Notes under the pieces: generated by a model | What the model was told of the DNA's origin: nothing | What the model saw: only the letters and a program-made list of their open reading frames with translations | The model's database searches: none | Position numbers and translations under genes: made by a program | Part shown: in pieces, positions 27,958 through 35,596 of the stretch | Layout of the letters: each line of letters starts with the position of its first letter | Numbering within the stretch: position 1 is the stretch's first letter | DNA from: a bacterium | Lineage (GTDB): Bacteria; Bacteroidota; Bacteroidia; Cytophagales; Cyclobacteriaceae | Direction of reading: 5' to 3' | NCBI GenBank assembly: GCA_024743255.1 | Contig: JANSWY010000007.1 | Coordinates: 60,155 to 124,154, forward strand | DNA: 64,000 bases

Positions 27958-28686
27958 ATGGAGGATATCTCAGTTGTTATTATTGAAGACGAGAAACTAC
28001 TCGCCAAATCATTAAACGTAGCTTTACTTGACAAGGGTTATGAGGTAAAGGCTATCGTGGATAATGCTAAGGATGGTTTGAAAACAATTCTTTCAGAAAA
28101 ACCAGATGTTGTATTGTTGGATATTCAATTGAAAGGGGAGGAGAATGGAATATGGTTGGCTTCAGAGTTGAAGAAGCAATATGATGCTCCATATATATTT
28201 ATGACTTCTTTTACTGATAAAGAGACCATCAATGAAGCTGTAAAGACAATGCCTTATGGTTACATGATAAAGCCAATAAAGGATGCTGAGATTGATGCCA
28301 ATATTACCCTTGCATTAGAACAATTTCATAGACAAAACCAAAAGGAGGATGAGCCTCAGTTTGCTATCAATGATGCCGTTTTTCTGAAGGACGAACATTA
28401 TTTTATCAAGTTGAAGTTTGATGAGATTCTCTATGTTCAGGCAAGTGGTAATTATATTGAAATTCAGGAAGCAAGTAAAAAGCATGTTGTAAAAACCACG
28501 TTGAAGAAGTTTCTGAACTCAATTCCTTCAGAGAGGTTTATTCAATGCCATAGGTCTTATGTGATTAACTTGGAGAAGATTGATAAGATTGGGTCAAGGA
28601 GTTTGTTTATTGGGAATACTGAAATCCCGGTGGTGAAAGAAAACAGAGAGGAAATTCTTAACAGAGTTCAGTACTTCGCCAAGTAA
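27958..28686 (+). CDS. LytTR-family response regulator (orphan)
   Basis: A 242-residue regulator. The receiver has phospho-acceptor D55 (VVLLDIQLKG), the acidic pair in IIEDEKL, T in FMTSFTD and K in GYMIKPI. A LytTR domain follows (about 140-240; FIKLKFDEILYVQASGNYIEI and FIQCHRSYVINLEKID). ATG 27958 is chosen over the TTG at 27940 because AAGGGG sits 5 nt upstream of it. No kinase is adjacent, so its partner is elsewhere. A second orphan of the same subtype lies at 55644. Confidence 0.9.
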   Translation: MEDISVVIIEDEKLLAKSLNVALLDKGYEVKAIVDNAKDGLKTILSEKPDVVLLDIQLKGEENGIWLASELKKQYDAPYIFMTSFTDKETINEAVKTMPYGYMIKPIKDAEIDANITLALEQFHRQNQKEDEPQFAINDAVFLKDEHYFIKLKFDEILYVQASGNYIEIQEASKKHVVKTTLKKFLNSIPSERFIQCHRSYVINLEKIDKIGSRSLFIGNTEIPVVKENREEILNRVQYFAK

Positions 28687-28694
28687 TCCAGAAA

Positions 28695-28727
28695 TAGAAA
28701 AAGCCACCCACTAATGTGAGCGGCTTT
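28695..28727 (-). terminator. Probable terminator between LytTR gene and subtilase gene
   Basis: AAAGCC (28700-28705) pairs with GGCTTT (28722-28727), with an inner CAC/GTG pairing. On the minus strand the stem is followed by a T-rich run, so it best serves the subtilase gene, but it may act in both directions for the converging genes. Confidence 0.65.
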
Positions 28728-28756
28728 CTACTAGACTTATTTACAAATTTCAATTC

Positions 28757-30292
28757 TTAGTTTGTTACTGCTTGTAGCGCATCAATATTACCCCAGCCAA
28801 AGTTTCCATTTCTGTTAGGATAAAAATCTGAAGCTCTTTTCATTCTATCAAGAACATCTGCTCTTGACTGTGACGGGTTTGTGGCCCAAATCATTGCAGC
28901 AATACCAGCTGTTGTTGCAGTGGCAGTACTGGACCCACCTACATATGCAGGTTGGTTTCCACTCATAGCCAAAGTAAGTGAGTTTCTACTTGTATTAGAT
29001 GCTCTTTGCATCGTTACTGTGAAATCGACTTTACTTCCATCGTGGCAGATATCGCATCTGTTGTATCCATTATCTTTAATCCCAGTAACAGCAACAGTTT
29101 CTGACATATTAGCCGGGAAAATCACTCCCCACCATGAAGTCCATGTCAAAGAAGTTCCAGCAGCAGCAATGATCATTTTTCCTTTTCCATAAGCATACCT
29201 TACAGCATCTTTGACCTGGCCACTAGAGAAAACATCTCCGATTGACATGCTGATCACTCTAACGTCACTTCTGTTTCCGAGAAGAACAAGAGCGTCACTT
29301 ACGCCATCTTTTTCTCTTCCTCCATTAATTACAACATCGCTTGTGCCTCTTACGGCAGCCATGTTAGCATTATAAGCGACACCCACTATGCTTCCACTTG
29401 AAGTTCTAGGCGCTACGATAGTTCCCGCCATTTGAGTTCCATGACCACATCTGTCATCCGGACCATCAGGATTAGCCCACCACCACCAAGAACTTACATA
29501 AGTTCCGTACTTGTTGATGAATCTACCAGTCGATTGTCCTGAAGAATATTGACTATTTAGTTTTGCCTGATCGTCTGATATTCCAGTGTCTATTAATCCT
29601 ACAGTGATATTATCGCCAGTACTGTAATTCCAGGCAGAAGGGATATTGTGAACATAGAAATTCCAAGGCACCTTACTTCCTGGAGAAACTGTTACAAAAT
29701 CCGAGGAAGGAATGTTGCTTGCCGGGCTTACGCCACAACCTGCACCACTTTCAACTCTTGTACCTGGGTTAGTAACATTTGGTTCTACAAAAGTGAAGCT
29801 TTGTGGTTCAGCGTATCTGACAGATGAAAGCTCTCTTAGCTTATTAATGATAGCAACTTCGTGAACTTTGATCTTGAAATATGGTAATACATCATGTTCA
29901 ATCGTTATACGATCTTCTAATTCTACGTTTGTTCCAAGTTGATCGAATACATTTTGAAGTTCATTCATAATGGATACTTTGGCATTCACCCAGCTATCTG
30001 ATGAGATATCTATTTGATGAATACTTGTGTTTAATCCAACAAAGCCTTCTGGTTGATATCCAACAGTAAGGATAGAGTCCTCCTGAACTAGTGCGGTAAG
30101 TACGTGGCTTGGACTTAACATGCTCCATTCAAACTCATCATGTTCAATCAATTTGTCAAGGATACTTTGATTGAGATTTTCTTGTGTTACGATTGGGGAT
30201 TCCTGGATAGGTTGAGGGATGTTTTCCTCTTGCGTTGAGCAGCTATATAGAAGCATTGCAGCCCCAGCTATAGCCATTAGTTTACGGGTCAT
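28757..30292 (-). CDS. S8-family (subtilisin-like) serine peptidase lipoprotein
   Basis: A 511-residue exported peptidase with lipobox LLYSC (Cys18). A probable inhibitory propeptide spans about 60-170, followed by the S8 domain. Catalytic residues are D235 (VGLIDTGI), H284 (RCGHGTQMAG) and S455 (GGSSTATATTAG). The usual oxyanion-hole Asn in AAAGN is replaced by Thr380 (AAAGTS). A CxxCH sequence (C413-D-I-C-H417) sits between the catalytic histidine and serine regions. Activity is likely but the oxyanion change makes it atypical. One 16-bp palindrome and one TAGGCA dyad lie upstream, suggesting regulation. Confidence 0.88.
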   Translation of the reverse strand: MTRKLMAIAGAAMLLYSCSTQEENIPQPIQESPIVTQENLNQSILDKLIEHDEFEWSMLSPSHVLTALVQEDSILTVGYQPEGFVGLNTSIHQIDISSDSWVNAKVSIMNELQNVFDQLGTNVELEDRITIEHDVLPYFKIKVHEVAIINKLRELSSVRYAEPQSFTFVEPNVTNPGTRVESGAGCGVSPASNIPSSDFVTVSPGSKVPWNFYVHNIPSAWNYSTGDNITVGLIDTGISDDQAKLNSQYSSGQSTGRFINKYGTYVSSWWWWANPDGPDDRCGHGTQMAGTIVAPRTSSGSIVGVAYNANMAAVRGTSDVVINGGREKDGVSDALVLLGNRSDVRVISMSIGDVFSSGQVKDAVRYAYGKGKMIIAAAGTSLTWTSWWGVIFPANMSETVAVTGIKDNGYNRCDICHDGSKVDFTVTMQRASNTSRNSLTLAMSGNQPAYVGGSSTATATTAGIAAMIWATNPSQSRADVLDRMKRASDFYPNRNGNFGWGNIDALQAVTN

Positions 30293-30352
30293 AGTTTTAT
30301 ATTGATTTAGTTAGCAGTTTTAATATTTCAAAAAATGGCAATAAATCAAAAT

Positions 30353-30368
30353 GTTATGCATGCATAAT
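30353..30368 (-). promoter_or_regulatory. Palindromic operator copy upstream of the subtilase gene
   Basis: GTTATGCATGCATAAT contains the same perfect 14-bp core (TTATGCATGCATAA, 30354-30367) as the two sites before the acyl-CoA dehydrogenase. It lies about 62 bp upstream of the subtilase start at 30292. Confidence 0.55.
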
Positions 30369-30430
30369 TAAATAATTCATAAAATAGTCCTATGATTTTA
30401 GGAAATAGTGAAATTATCTGTATGTGATGC

Positions 30431-30446
30431 TAGGCAAAATTGCCTA
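30431..30446. promoter_or_regulatory. TAGGCA-N4-TGCCTA dyad, copy 1
   Basis: TAGGCAAAATTGCCTA is a 7-2-7 inverted repeat about 140 bp upstream of the subtilase start. A near-identical dyad (TAGGCATAAATGCCTA) occurs at 60096-60111 ahead of another gene. This suggests a shared protein-binding site, though a chance match cannot be excluded. Confidence 0.4.
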
Positions 30447-30454
30447 ATTGTGTT

Positions 30455-30524
30455 TTTTGAGTTTTGAGAAAGATGGGAGACCGGAGACTGAAGTTGGAAG
30501 GAGTTGCGGGTTCCGGGTTAGCGG
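30455..30524 (+). repeat. Mixed heptanucleotide repeat tract
   Basis: Units in one 7-nt register: TTTTGAG, TTTTGAG, AAAGATG, GGAGACC, GGAGACT, GAAGTTG, GAAGGA (one base short), GTTGCGG, GTTCCGG, then GTTAGCGG (one base long). The same three unit types occur in the 12.8-13.1 kb gap. Confidence 0.75.
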
Positions 30525-30645
30525 GTTGAACTTTTAGTTGCTCTGGGAAGTTGAATTCTGCACTGGTTAGATTGAAGTCTGCCTGAGGAAGCTGTTGCGC
30601 GCTTTAGGGAACTTGTACTTTGTGGATGTCGACTAATTGCGTAGG

Positions 30646-30681
30646 GAAATAAAAAAACCGTTCCACATTTGCGGAACGGTT
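30646..30681 (-). terminator. Rho-independent terminator of citrate synthase
   Basis: A perfect 9-bp stem, AACCGTTCC (30656-30664) with GGAACGGTT (30673-30681), has an 8-nt loop. On the minus strand it lies 26 bp after the stop and is followed by a T run (complement of 30651-30657). Confidence 0.88.
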
Positions 30682-30706
30682 CTCGTATAGGTGTAAGTAA
30701 ATAAAA

Positions 30707-31993
30707 TTATCTTTTCTCTATTGGAATGTACTCAGTTAAATTAGGACCTGTGTACACCTGTCTAGGTCTTCCAATTGGTTCTTTATTTTCTCTCATTTCT
30801 TTCCACTGAGCAATCCATCCTGGAAGTCTTCCTAAAGCAAACATAACTGTAAACATTTCAGTAGGTATTCCTAATGCTCTGTAGATAATTCCACTGTAGA
30901 AGTCTACGTTCGGATAAAGGTTTCTTTCTACGAAGTATTCATCTTTTAATGCTACTTCTTCAAGTCCTTTCGCAATTTCCAGTACTGGATCATTTACTCC
31001 TAGAGCTTCTAGTACCTCATCAGCAGTCTTTTTAATGATTCTTGCTCTAGGGTCGAAGTTTTTGTATACTCGGTGTCCGAATCCCATCAATCTGAAAGGA
31101 TCGTCTTTGTCTTTAGCTTTTGCAATGTATTTAGCAGTATCTCCACCATCAGCTTTGATTGCTTCAAGCATTTCAATTACCGCCTGGTTTGCTCCACCGT
31201 GAAGTGGTCCCCAAAGTGCATTGATTCCTGCCGAAAGAGAGGCATATAAACTAGCCTGTGAAGAACCTACAATTCTTACTGTTGATGCAGAACAGTTTTG
31301 TTCGTGATCAGCGTGAAGAATTAATAGTTTGTCAAGCGCCTTAGCAACTACTGGGTTAACCTCATATTTCTCAACAGGAAGTGAGAACATCATTTTTAAG
31401 AAGTTGGAGCAATAGTCAAGCGTATTGTCAGGGTAGTTAAGTGGATGACCCATTTCATTCTTGTAAGCCCAAGCAGCGAATGTCGGCATTTTTGCCAGAA
31501 TTCTGATGATACTTAGATTTACACCGTCCCAAGATCTGTTTGGATCAAGAGATTCAGGATAGAATGCAGTTAATGAAGTTACAAGTGAAGATAGCACTCC
31601 CATTGGGTGAGCGTTAGAAGGGAATCCATCTAACAGCTTTCTGATATCTTCGTGAACCACAGTATGCTGTGTAATTTCTTGTCTGAATTGTTCTAATTCT
31701 TGTTGAGTAGGAAGTTTACCATAGATAAGTAAATAGCTCACCTCAACGAAGGTAGATTTTTCAGCAAGGTCTTCAATACTGTAACCTCTATGTCTTAGAA
31801 TTCCTTTTTCACCATCTAAAAAAGTGATGGCACTTTTTGTAGATCCAGTGTTTTTGAATCCTGGATCTAAAGTAATCACTCCAGATTGACCTCTTAGTTT
31901 ACTAATATCTACTGCTACTTCTCCTTCGGAACCAATTGTTACCGGTAGCTCATACGATTTGCCATCTATAATAATCTCGGCGCTTTTTGACAT
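30707..31993 (-). CDS. gltA: Citrate synthase
   Basis: A 428-residue type II citrate synthase condensing acetyl-CoA and oxaloacetate in the TCA cycle. It has an N-terminal beta domain (about 1-60) as in hexameric bacterial enzymes. Catalytic-region motifs include LHADHEQNCS with the substrate-binding His, GPLHGGANQAV, and MGFGHRVYKNFDPRA containing the catalytic His, plus a later active-site Asp (NVDFYSG). Length and all motifs are normal. It is a single gene with its own terminator. The call is near certain. Confidence 0.97.
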   Translation of the reverse strand: MSKSAEIIIDGKSYELPVTIGSEGEVAVDISKLRGQSGVITLDPGFKNTGSTKSAITFLDGEKGILRHRGYSIEDLAEKSTFVEVSYLLIYGKLPTQQELEQFRQEITQHTVVHEDIRKLLDGFPSNAHPMGVLSSLVTSLTAFYPESLDPNRSWDGVNLSIIRILAKMPTFAAWAYKNEMGHPLNYPDNTLDYCSNFLKMMFSLPVEKYEVNPVVAKALDKLLILHADHEQNCSASTVRIVGSSQASLYASLSAGINALWGPLHGGANQAVIEMLEAIKADGGDTAKYIAKAKDKDDPFRLMGFGHRVYKNFDPRARIIKKTADEVLEALGVNDPVLEIAKGLEEVALKDEYFVERNLYPNVDFYSGIIYRALGIPTEMFTVMFALGRLPGWIAQWKEMRENKEPIGRPRQVYTGPNLTEYIPIEKR

Positions 31994-32086
31994 GTTTAAT
32001 ACTTAATGGGTTACAAAAACTTTAACTAATGAGTTCGTTCAATCAATGGATCGCTAAATTAGAAAATTAGGGCCACTTATGAAACA

Positions 32087-32911
32087 TTAATTGTTACCTA
32101 ATATCAAAGGCATGCCGTCTTTTCCACTACCAATTACTATAACTTTAGAATTTGGCGAGTTTGCAAGATCTTTTGTAGCCTCGATACCACGCATTTTTAA
32201 TAACTTATCTGTCAAACTTTTGTTAACAATATCATTTGCCTGAGCTTCACCTTCCGCTGCAATCCTTTTTCTTTCAGCTTCACTTTTTTCCTTGTCAAGA
32301 CGGAACTGATATGCCAAAGCTTCTTGTTCTTGCTTTAACTTATTTTCAATTGCAGTTTTTATTTGATCTGGAAGTTGAATTGACCTGATCAATAAGCTTT
32401 TCATCTCAACTTCATTACCGGGAGCTCCCAGAACAGCTCTTGTTTCTTCTTTAATTGACGATTCAACTTCAGGTCTTTTTGTAGAATAGATCTCTTCAGC
32501 AGTGTAGCGACCCATTACTTGCCTCACAGTAGATCTTGCTTCAGGAATTACTAGTCTTTGAACGTAATCTCCTCTAAAGTTTTCCTGAATAGTACCAATG
32601 GCATCATATTTTGGATGGAACCTAACCGTTACATCTACACTTATGTTTAGACCATTTTTATCCAGAACGTCCATCGTTTCCTCGATTTTGTCTTCAGAAA
32701 CTTCGTATCTGTAAATTTCATTCCAAGGGGATTTGACATGCCATCCTGGTCCGATGATGTTTTCCTTTTCCAATTCACCACTTATTGTTTTGAATAATAC
32801 CGCTCTCTCAGAAGCTTCAATTCGGAAAAATATGCTGCTTGCAAATGAGAGGATCAAAATCCCAGCAATAACAATGATTATGATAATAGGTAAAAATTTC
32901 CTGTTGTCCAT
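32087..32911 (-). CDS. Prohibitin/HflC-like SPFH-domain membrane protein
   Basis: A 274-residue protein with one N-terminal TM helix (about 8-28, IIIIIVIAGILILSFASSIFF). An SPFH/Band 7 domain (about 30-190) is followed by a charged helical segment rich in Glu, Lys and Ala (LDKEKSEAERKRIAAEGEAQA), typical of prohibitin oligomerisation. Family members form membrane ring scaffolds that modulate FtsH-type proteases or lipid domains. No NfeD or second SPFH gene is adjacent. Upstream on the minus strand TATTTTTG (complement of 32941-32948) is a possible -7 element, though no TTG at the right distance was seen. Confidence 0.88.
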   Translation of the reverse strand: MDNRKFLPIIIIIVIAGILILSFASSIFFRIEASERAVLFKTISGELEKENIIGPGWHVKSPWNEIYRYEVSEDKIEETMDVLDKNGLNISVDVTVRFHPKYDAIGTIQENFRGDYVQRLVIPEARSTVRQVMGRYTAEEIYSTKRPEVESSIKEETRAVLGAPGNEVEMKSLLIRSIQLPDQIKTAIENKLKQEQEALAYQFRLDKEKSEAERKRIAAEGEAQANDIVNKSLTDKLLKMRGIEATKDLANSPNSKVIVIGSGKDGMPLILGNN

Positions 32912-33066
32912 TTTCTTAGTTTCGTAAGTTTGATTTAGTTCAAAAATAACATTTTATTATTCATTCTGAATTACTGACGAGGAATGGTTTGTTTTTAGTT
33001 TAAACAATCCCAATACGTCACTGAATTCCAGGTTGTTGTGACTTTTTATTTTAACAACAGATGTGT

Positions 33067-33132
33067 AAACAGTTGACAGTTGACAGATGTTTTCAAAACG
33101 TTTATCGGTCAACTGTTAACAGTCAACAGTTT
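33067..33132. repeat. Inverted heptanucleotide repeat (CAGTTGA type) upstream of slyD
   Basis: Left arm 33067-33086 carries CAGTTGA twice (33070-33083). Right arm 33113-33132 carries TCAACTG, TTAACAG and TCAACAG in one 7-nt register (33109-33129). The arms form an imperfect 20-bp inverted repeat (about 17 of 20 positions pair) with a 26-nt spacer. It lies in the divergent gap between the prohibitin-like gene and slyD. Confidence 0.7.
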
Positions 33133-33136
33133 TATA

Positions 33137-33144
33137 TACCTTTG
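33137..33144 (+). promoter_or_regulatory. Possible -7 promoter element of the FKBP gene
   Basis: TACCTTTG matches the Bacteroidota -7 consensus TAnnTTTG. It lies 55 bp before the start codon and directly after the heptamer inverted repeat. No good TTG was found at the -33 position, so the assignment is tentative. Confidence 0.35.
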
Positions 33145-33199
33145 CCGCCTAACTTACACCTACCTTAAAAAAGAATTTCATTTAATAATTAAATAAAGC

Positions 33200-33628
33200 A
33201 TGAGTAAAGCAAAAGCTAATGATACTGTAAAGGTTCATTACACAGGAAAATTGAATGACGGCCAGGTTTTTGATTCGTCGTTAGAAAGAGAGCCGCTTCA
33301 ATTTGTAGTAGGAGGGGGACAAATGATTAAAGGATTTGATGCTGCAGTTGATGGCATGGAATTGAATGAGAAGAAGACTGTTACTATTCCTTCGGCTGAA
33401 GCATATGGTCCGGTTAATGAAGAGCTATTTCAAGTAGTTCCAAGAACTGATCTTCCTGAGGATATGGATCCAAAGCAAGGACAGACTTTAGTAGCAACTT
33501 CTCCTGATGGTCACCAACAGCAAGTGCTTGTTTCTGAAGTAACGGAAGAGACTATTACGATTGACGCTAACCACCCGTTAGCCGGAAAAGACTTGATCTT
33601 CGAAATCGAGTTGGTCGAAATAGTTTAA
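33200..33628 (+). CDS. slyD: FKBP-type peptidyl-prolyl isomerase, SlyD-like
   Basis: A 142-residue cytosolic FKBP. The N- and C-terminal pieces form the isomerase core (VKVHYTGKLNDGQVFDSS, then HPLAGKDLIFEIELVEI). Between them is the IF (insert-in-flap) chaperone domain, about residues 70-125. This is the SlyD layout. The histidine-rich metal-binding tail of E. coli SlyD is absent, as in many relatives. It assists protein folding and proline isomerisation. A single gene with a T-rich hairpin terminator. Confidence 0.93.
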   Translation: MSKAKANDTVKVHYTGKLNDGQVFDSSLEREPLQFVVGGGQMIKGFDAAVDGMELNEKKTVTIPSAEAYGPVNEELFQVVPRTDLPEDMDPKQGQTLVATSPDGHQQQVLVSEVTEETITIDANHPLAGKDLIFEIELVEIV

Positions 33629-33658
33629 TATCATATGATAATAAATTAATGACTTTTG

Positions 33659-33706
33659 AAGGGGTCAAAATGTAGCTTTACGCTTCGTTTTGGCCCTTTT
33701 TTCTTG
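33659..33706 (+). terminator. Terminator of slyD
   Basis: AAGGG and CAAAA on the left pair with TTTTG and CCCTT on the right, with a small internal mismatch. The stem is followed by TTTTTTCTTGTT. It lies about 30 bp after the slyD stop. Confidence 0.7.
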
Positions 33707-33912
33707 TTGTTTGTTTTAGACCATTTCTGTCTGTTGCAATTCTTCGATTATACGAAATCAATATTTTATTGAATTTATCTGAGGACGGTTGAAGAAAATT
33801 TAAAATCTAAGCCGTTATTCGTCATTAAAGTGATGCATATTGTTTGAAAGGAGCTGGTAATCAAAGACTTTTGAAGATTAAACCCTATGGTTAAATCAAA
33901 AAAAATAGTCTT

Positions 33913-34092
33913 ATGAAAAAGTTAGTTTATGTATTCGTATTAGGAATGATCATGTCTTTTGGTTTCTCAGCTTGTAGCTCTCACGATGAGGTTTTGGATG
34001 AGATGGAGACGCCTTTGTTGGAGAATGAAGCCACTGATGGTGATGAAGATGACGGTACAGACCCTCCTGTGCCACCTTCATCTAATGGGTAA
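33913..34092 (+). CDS. Small acidic lipoprotein (59 residues)
   Basis: A short gene with a clear signal peptide (MKKLVYVFVLGMIMSFGF) and lipobox FSAC (Cys21). The remaining ~38 residues are strongly acidic (ENEATDGDEDDGTD) and end in a proline/serine tail (PPVPPSSNG). The mature part is therefore an unstructured acidic tail anchored by lipid. It is followed after 11 bp by a hairpin terminator (34104-34131). The signal, lipobox and terminator together support a real gene. Function unknown. Confidence 0.7.
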   Translation: MKKLVYVFVLGMIMSFGFSACSSHDEVLDEMETPLLENEATDGDEDDGTDPPVPPSSNG

Positions 34093-34103
34093 ATCATTCA
34101 ACG

Positions 34104-34133
34104 AAAAGACAGGGGATTTCCTTGTCTTTTTCC
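34104..34133 (+). terminator. Terminator of the small lipoprotein gene
   Basis: AAAAGACA (34104-34111) pairs with TGTCTTTT (34123-34130), extended inward by GG/CC with one bulged T. A T-rich tail follows. It lies 11 bp after the stop of the 59-residue lipoprotein gene. Confidence 0.7.
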
Positions 34134-34149
34134 TTATCTTTAAACCATT

Positions 34150-35433
34150 ATGCGAAAGTTATATTTATTGGTCGGTATTTGCATTATGCAATCTTCACTT
34201 TTTGCAAGTAATCAATTTCAAGTCGTGGATGATCTAATTTCTGAGTCTCACAAATTTTTGAGTGCAAAGAATTGGGATAGTGCATACTATTTTGCGGATG
34301 AGAGTTATTTAGAAGCAAAAATCGTTGGGTACTCTTGGGGTAAGGCGAATTCACAATATGTAAAAGGTTGGGCCATGTACAAGAAGGGTAATCTTTCTGA
34401 AGCTTTGTTGTTATACCTTGAGTCTTTACGAATAATGCAAGATGAACTTGAGTCTTCTGAACAACCTCAAGCACGAGCTTCTTTGCACATGAACATAGGT
34501 CAGATTTATAAGACCTACAGTAACTTTGAAGGAGCATTGAAGTTTTATGAACAAGGCCTTCGTATAGCTAGAAATAATTCTCTAAATGATTCGGAAATTA
34601 AACTGATTTACAATCAAGGTGTAGTTCATAAGCACTCCGGAGAACTGGCAAAAGCGGTTGAGAAGTTTTTAGCGGCAAAACTACTCGCGCTCAATTATGA
34701 AAATAATCTTTGGTATTTTAACAGTATTAATCAATTAGGGTTGGTAAATCATGAATTAGGACGATATGATTCAGCGCGATATTATTTTGATCAGGCATTT
34801 GATATTACTCCTCAACTGAAGCGAAAATCAAGGTATGAGGCAATGATTTATCATAATAAGGCAAATAGCTACTTTGCTGAAGAGGATTATACGAATGCTG
34901 AAAATTACTACCTATTATCCCTTCAAAGCAAACCTAGATTCATCAGTTTTAAAGATTTGTCAGAATTGTATTATGAAATTGGTCATTATGAGAAGGCGAT
35001 TGATTTAGGTCTGAAAGGAATTGAATATTACCCAGATGGAGCAAGTACAGCAAGTAGTTCATCAATTTTTAGAACGGTGGGCTTGGCTCAGCTTAAATTG
35101 GGGAGAGTGATTGATGGAACGGATTATATGAATCAATACAGTACTAGTATCGATAAGTATTTGGTAACAAAGGAATCCACCAAAAAACTAGAAGACGCCT
35201 ACCAAATAGATCTTCTAACCAAGCAGTACTTCCTCAAATTAGAACAACAAAAAAGGCAAGCTCAAATCATTCAGCTGTCCTGGTTCTTTGGTATTGTGGT
35301 CTTTGCTTTTATTCTTTTATTCTTTGCTCAGAGATGGTATCAGAAAAGGAAGAAAGCAGATGCTACCGATGCTATCAAAGCTATCTTTAATCAGAGTGAG
35401 ATATTGAGGGGTAGTTTGGATAGGGAGTTGTAG
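34150..35433 (+). CDS. TPR-repeat exported/membrane protein lacking an output domain
   Basis: A 427-residue protein with a signal peptide (MRKLYLLVGICIMQSSLFAS) and about seven TPR-like helical hairpins (residues ~60-330). One TM helix lies near 375-393 (WFFGIVVFAFILLFFAQ). A ~35-residue cytoplasmic tail ends ...GSLDREL. It has the layout of TPR-type sensor histidine kinases or TPR-LuxR regulators common in Bacteroidota, but stops before any kinase or HTH domain. No frame-shifted continuation follows. It may signal through a partner or be a scaffold. Family confidence is high, role unknown. Confidence 0.8.
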   Translation: MRKLYLLVGICIMQSSLFASNQFQVVDDLISESHKFLSAKNWDSAYYFADESYLEAKIVGYSWGKANSQYVKGWAMYKKGNLSEALLLYLESLRIMQDELESSEQPQARASLHMNIGQIYKTYSNFEGALKFYEQGLRIARNNSLNDSEIKLIYNQGVVHKHSGELAKAVEKFLAAKLLALNYENNLWYFNSINQLGLVNHELGRYDSARYYFDQAFDITPQLKRKSRYEAMIYHNKANSYFAEEDYTNAENYYLLSLQSKPRFISFKDLSELYYEIGHYEKAIDLGLKGIEYYPDGASTASSSSIFRTVGLAQLKLGRVIDGTDYMNQYSTSIDKYLVTKESTKKLEDAYQIDLLTKQYFLKLEQQKRQAQIIQLSWFFGIVVFAFILLFFAQRWYQKRKKADATDAIKAIFNQSEILRGSLDREL

Positions 35434-35517
35434 ATCCACCCAATCAAAAAAAATCTCCAACCAGAAATACTAGACTTCCAGATACTACTTTAGCAGTTTA
35501 AGGTACTACCCCAATAA

Positions 35518-35565
35518 GGTTGCATAGCAACCGTTCCCCCTTCGAAGGGGGCCAGGGGGATGTCT
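35518..35565 (+). repeat. Left arm of DUF559 cassette: hairpin plus terminal inverted repeat
   Basis: An outer hairpin GGTTGC-ATA-GCAACC (35518-35532) is followed by the inverted-repeat arm 35535-35565. The arm itself contains the 16-bp palindrome CCCCCTTCGAAGGGGG and ends GGGGGATGTCT. The matching arm lies at 35970-36000 in opposite orientation. Confidence 0.8.
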
Positions 35566-35596
35566 TTCCATAAACGCTAAAATCAACCACAACCCA

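Larger units (their letters stand above)
30293..30706. other. 414-bp intergenic region with operator-like dyads, heptamer repeats and a terminator
   Basis: No credible gene. It contains the 16-bp palindrome (30353-30368), the TAGGCA-N4-TGCCTA dyad (30431-30446), a heptamer repeat tract (30455-30524) and the citrate synthase terminator (30656-30681). The 30525-30640 stretch holds GAAG-containing pieces that look like decayed repeats. Confidence 0.7.

Noticed and set aside
35434..35517. A kinase remnant downstream of the TPR protein
   Set aside because: All three plus frames after the stop at 35433 show no kinase motif; the sequence leads directly into the DUF559 cassette.
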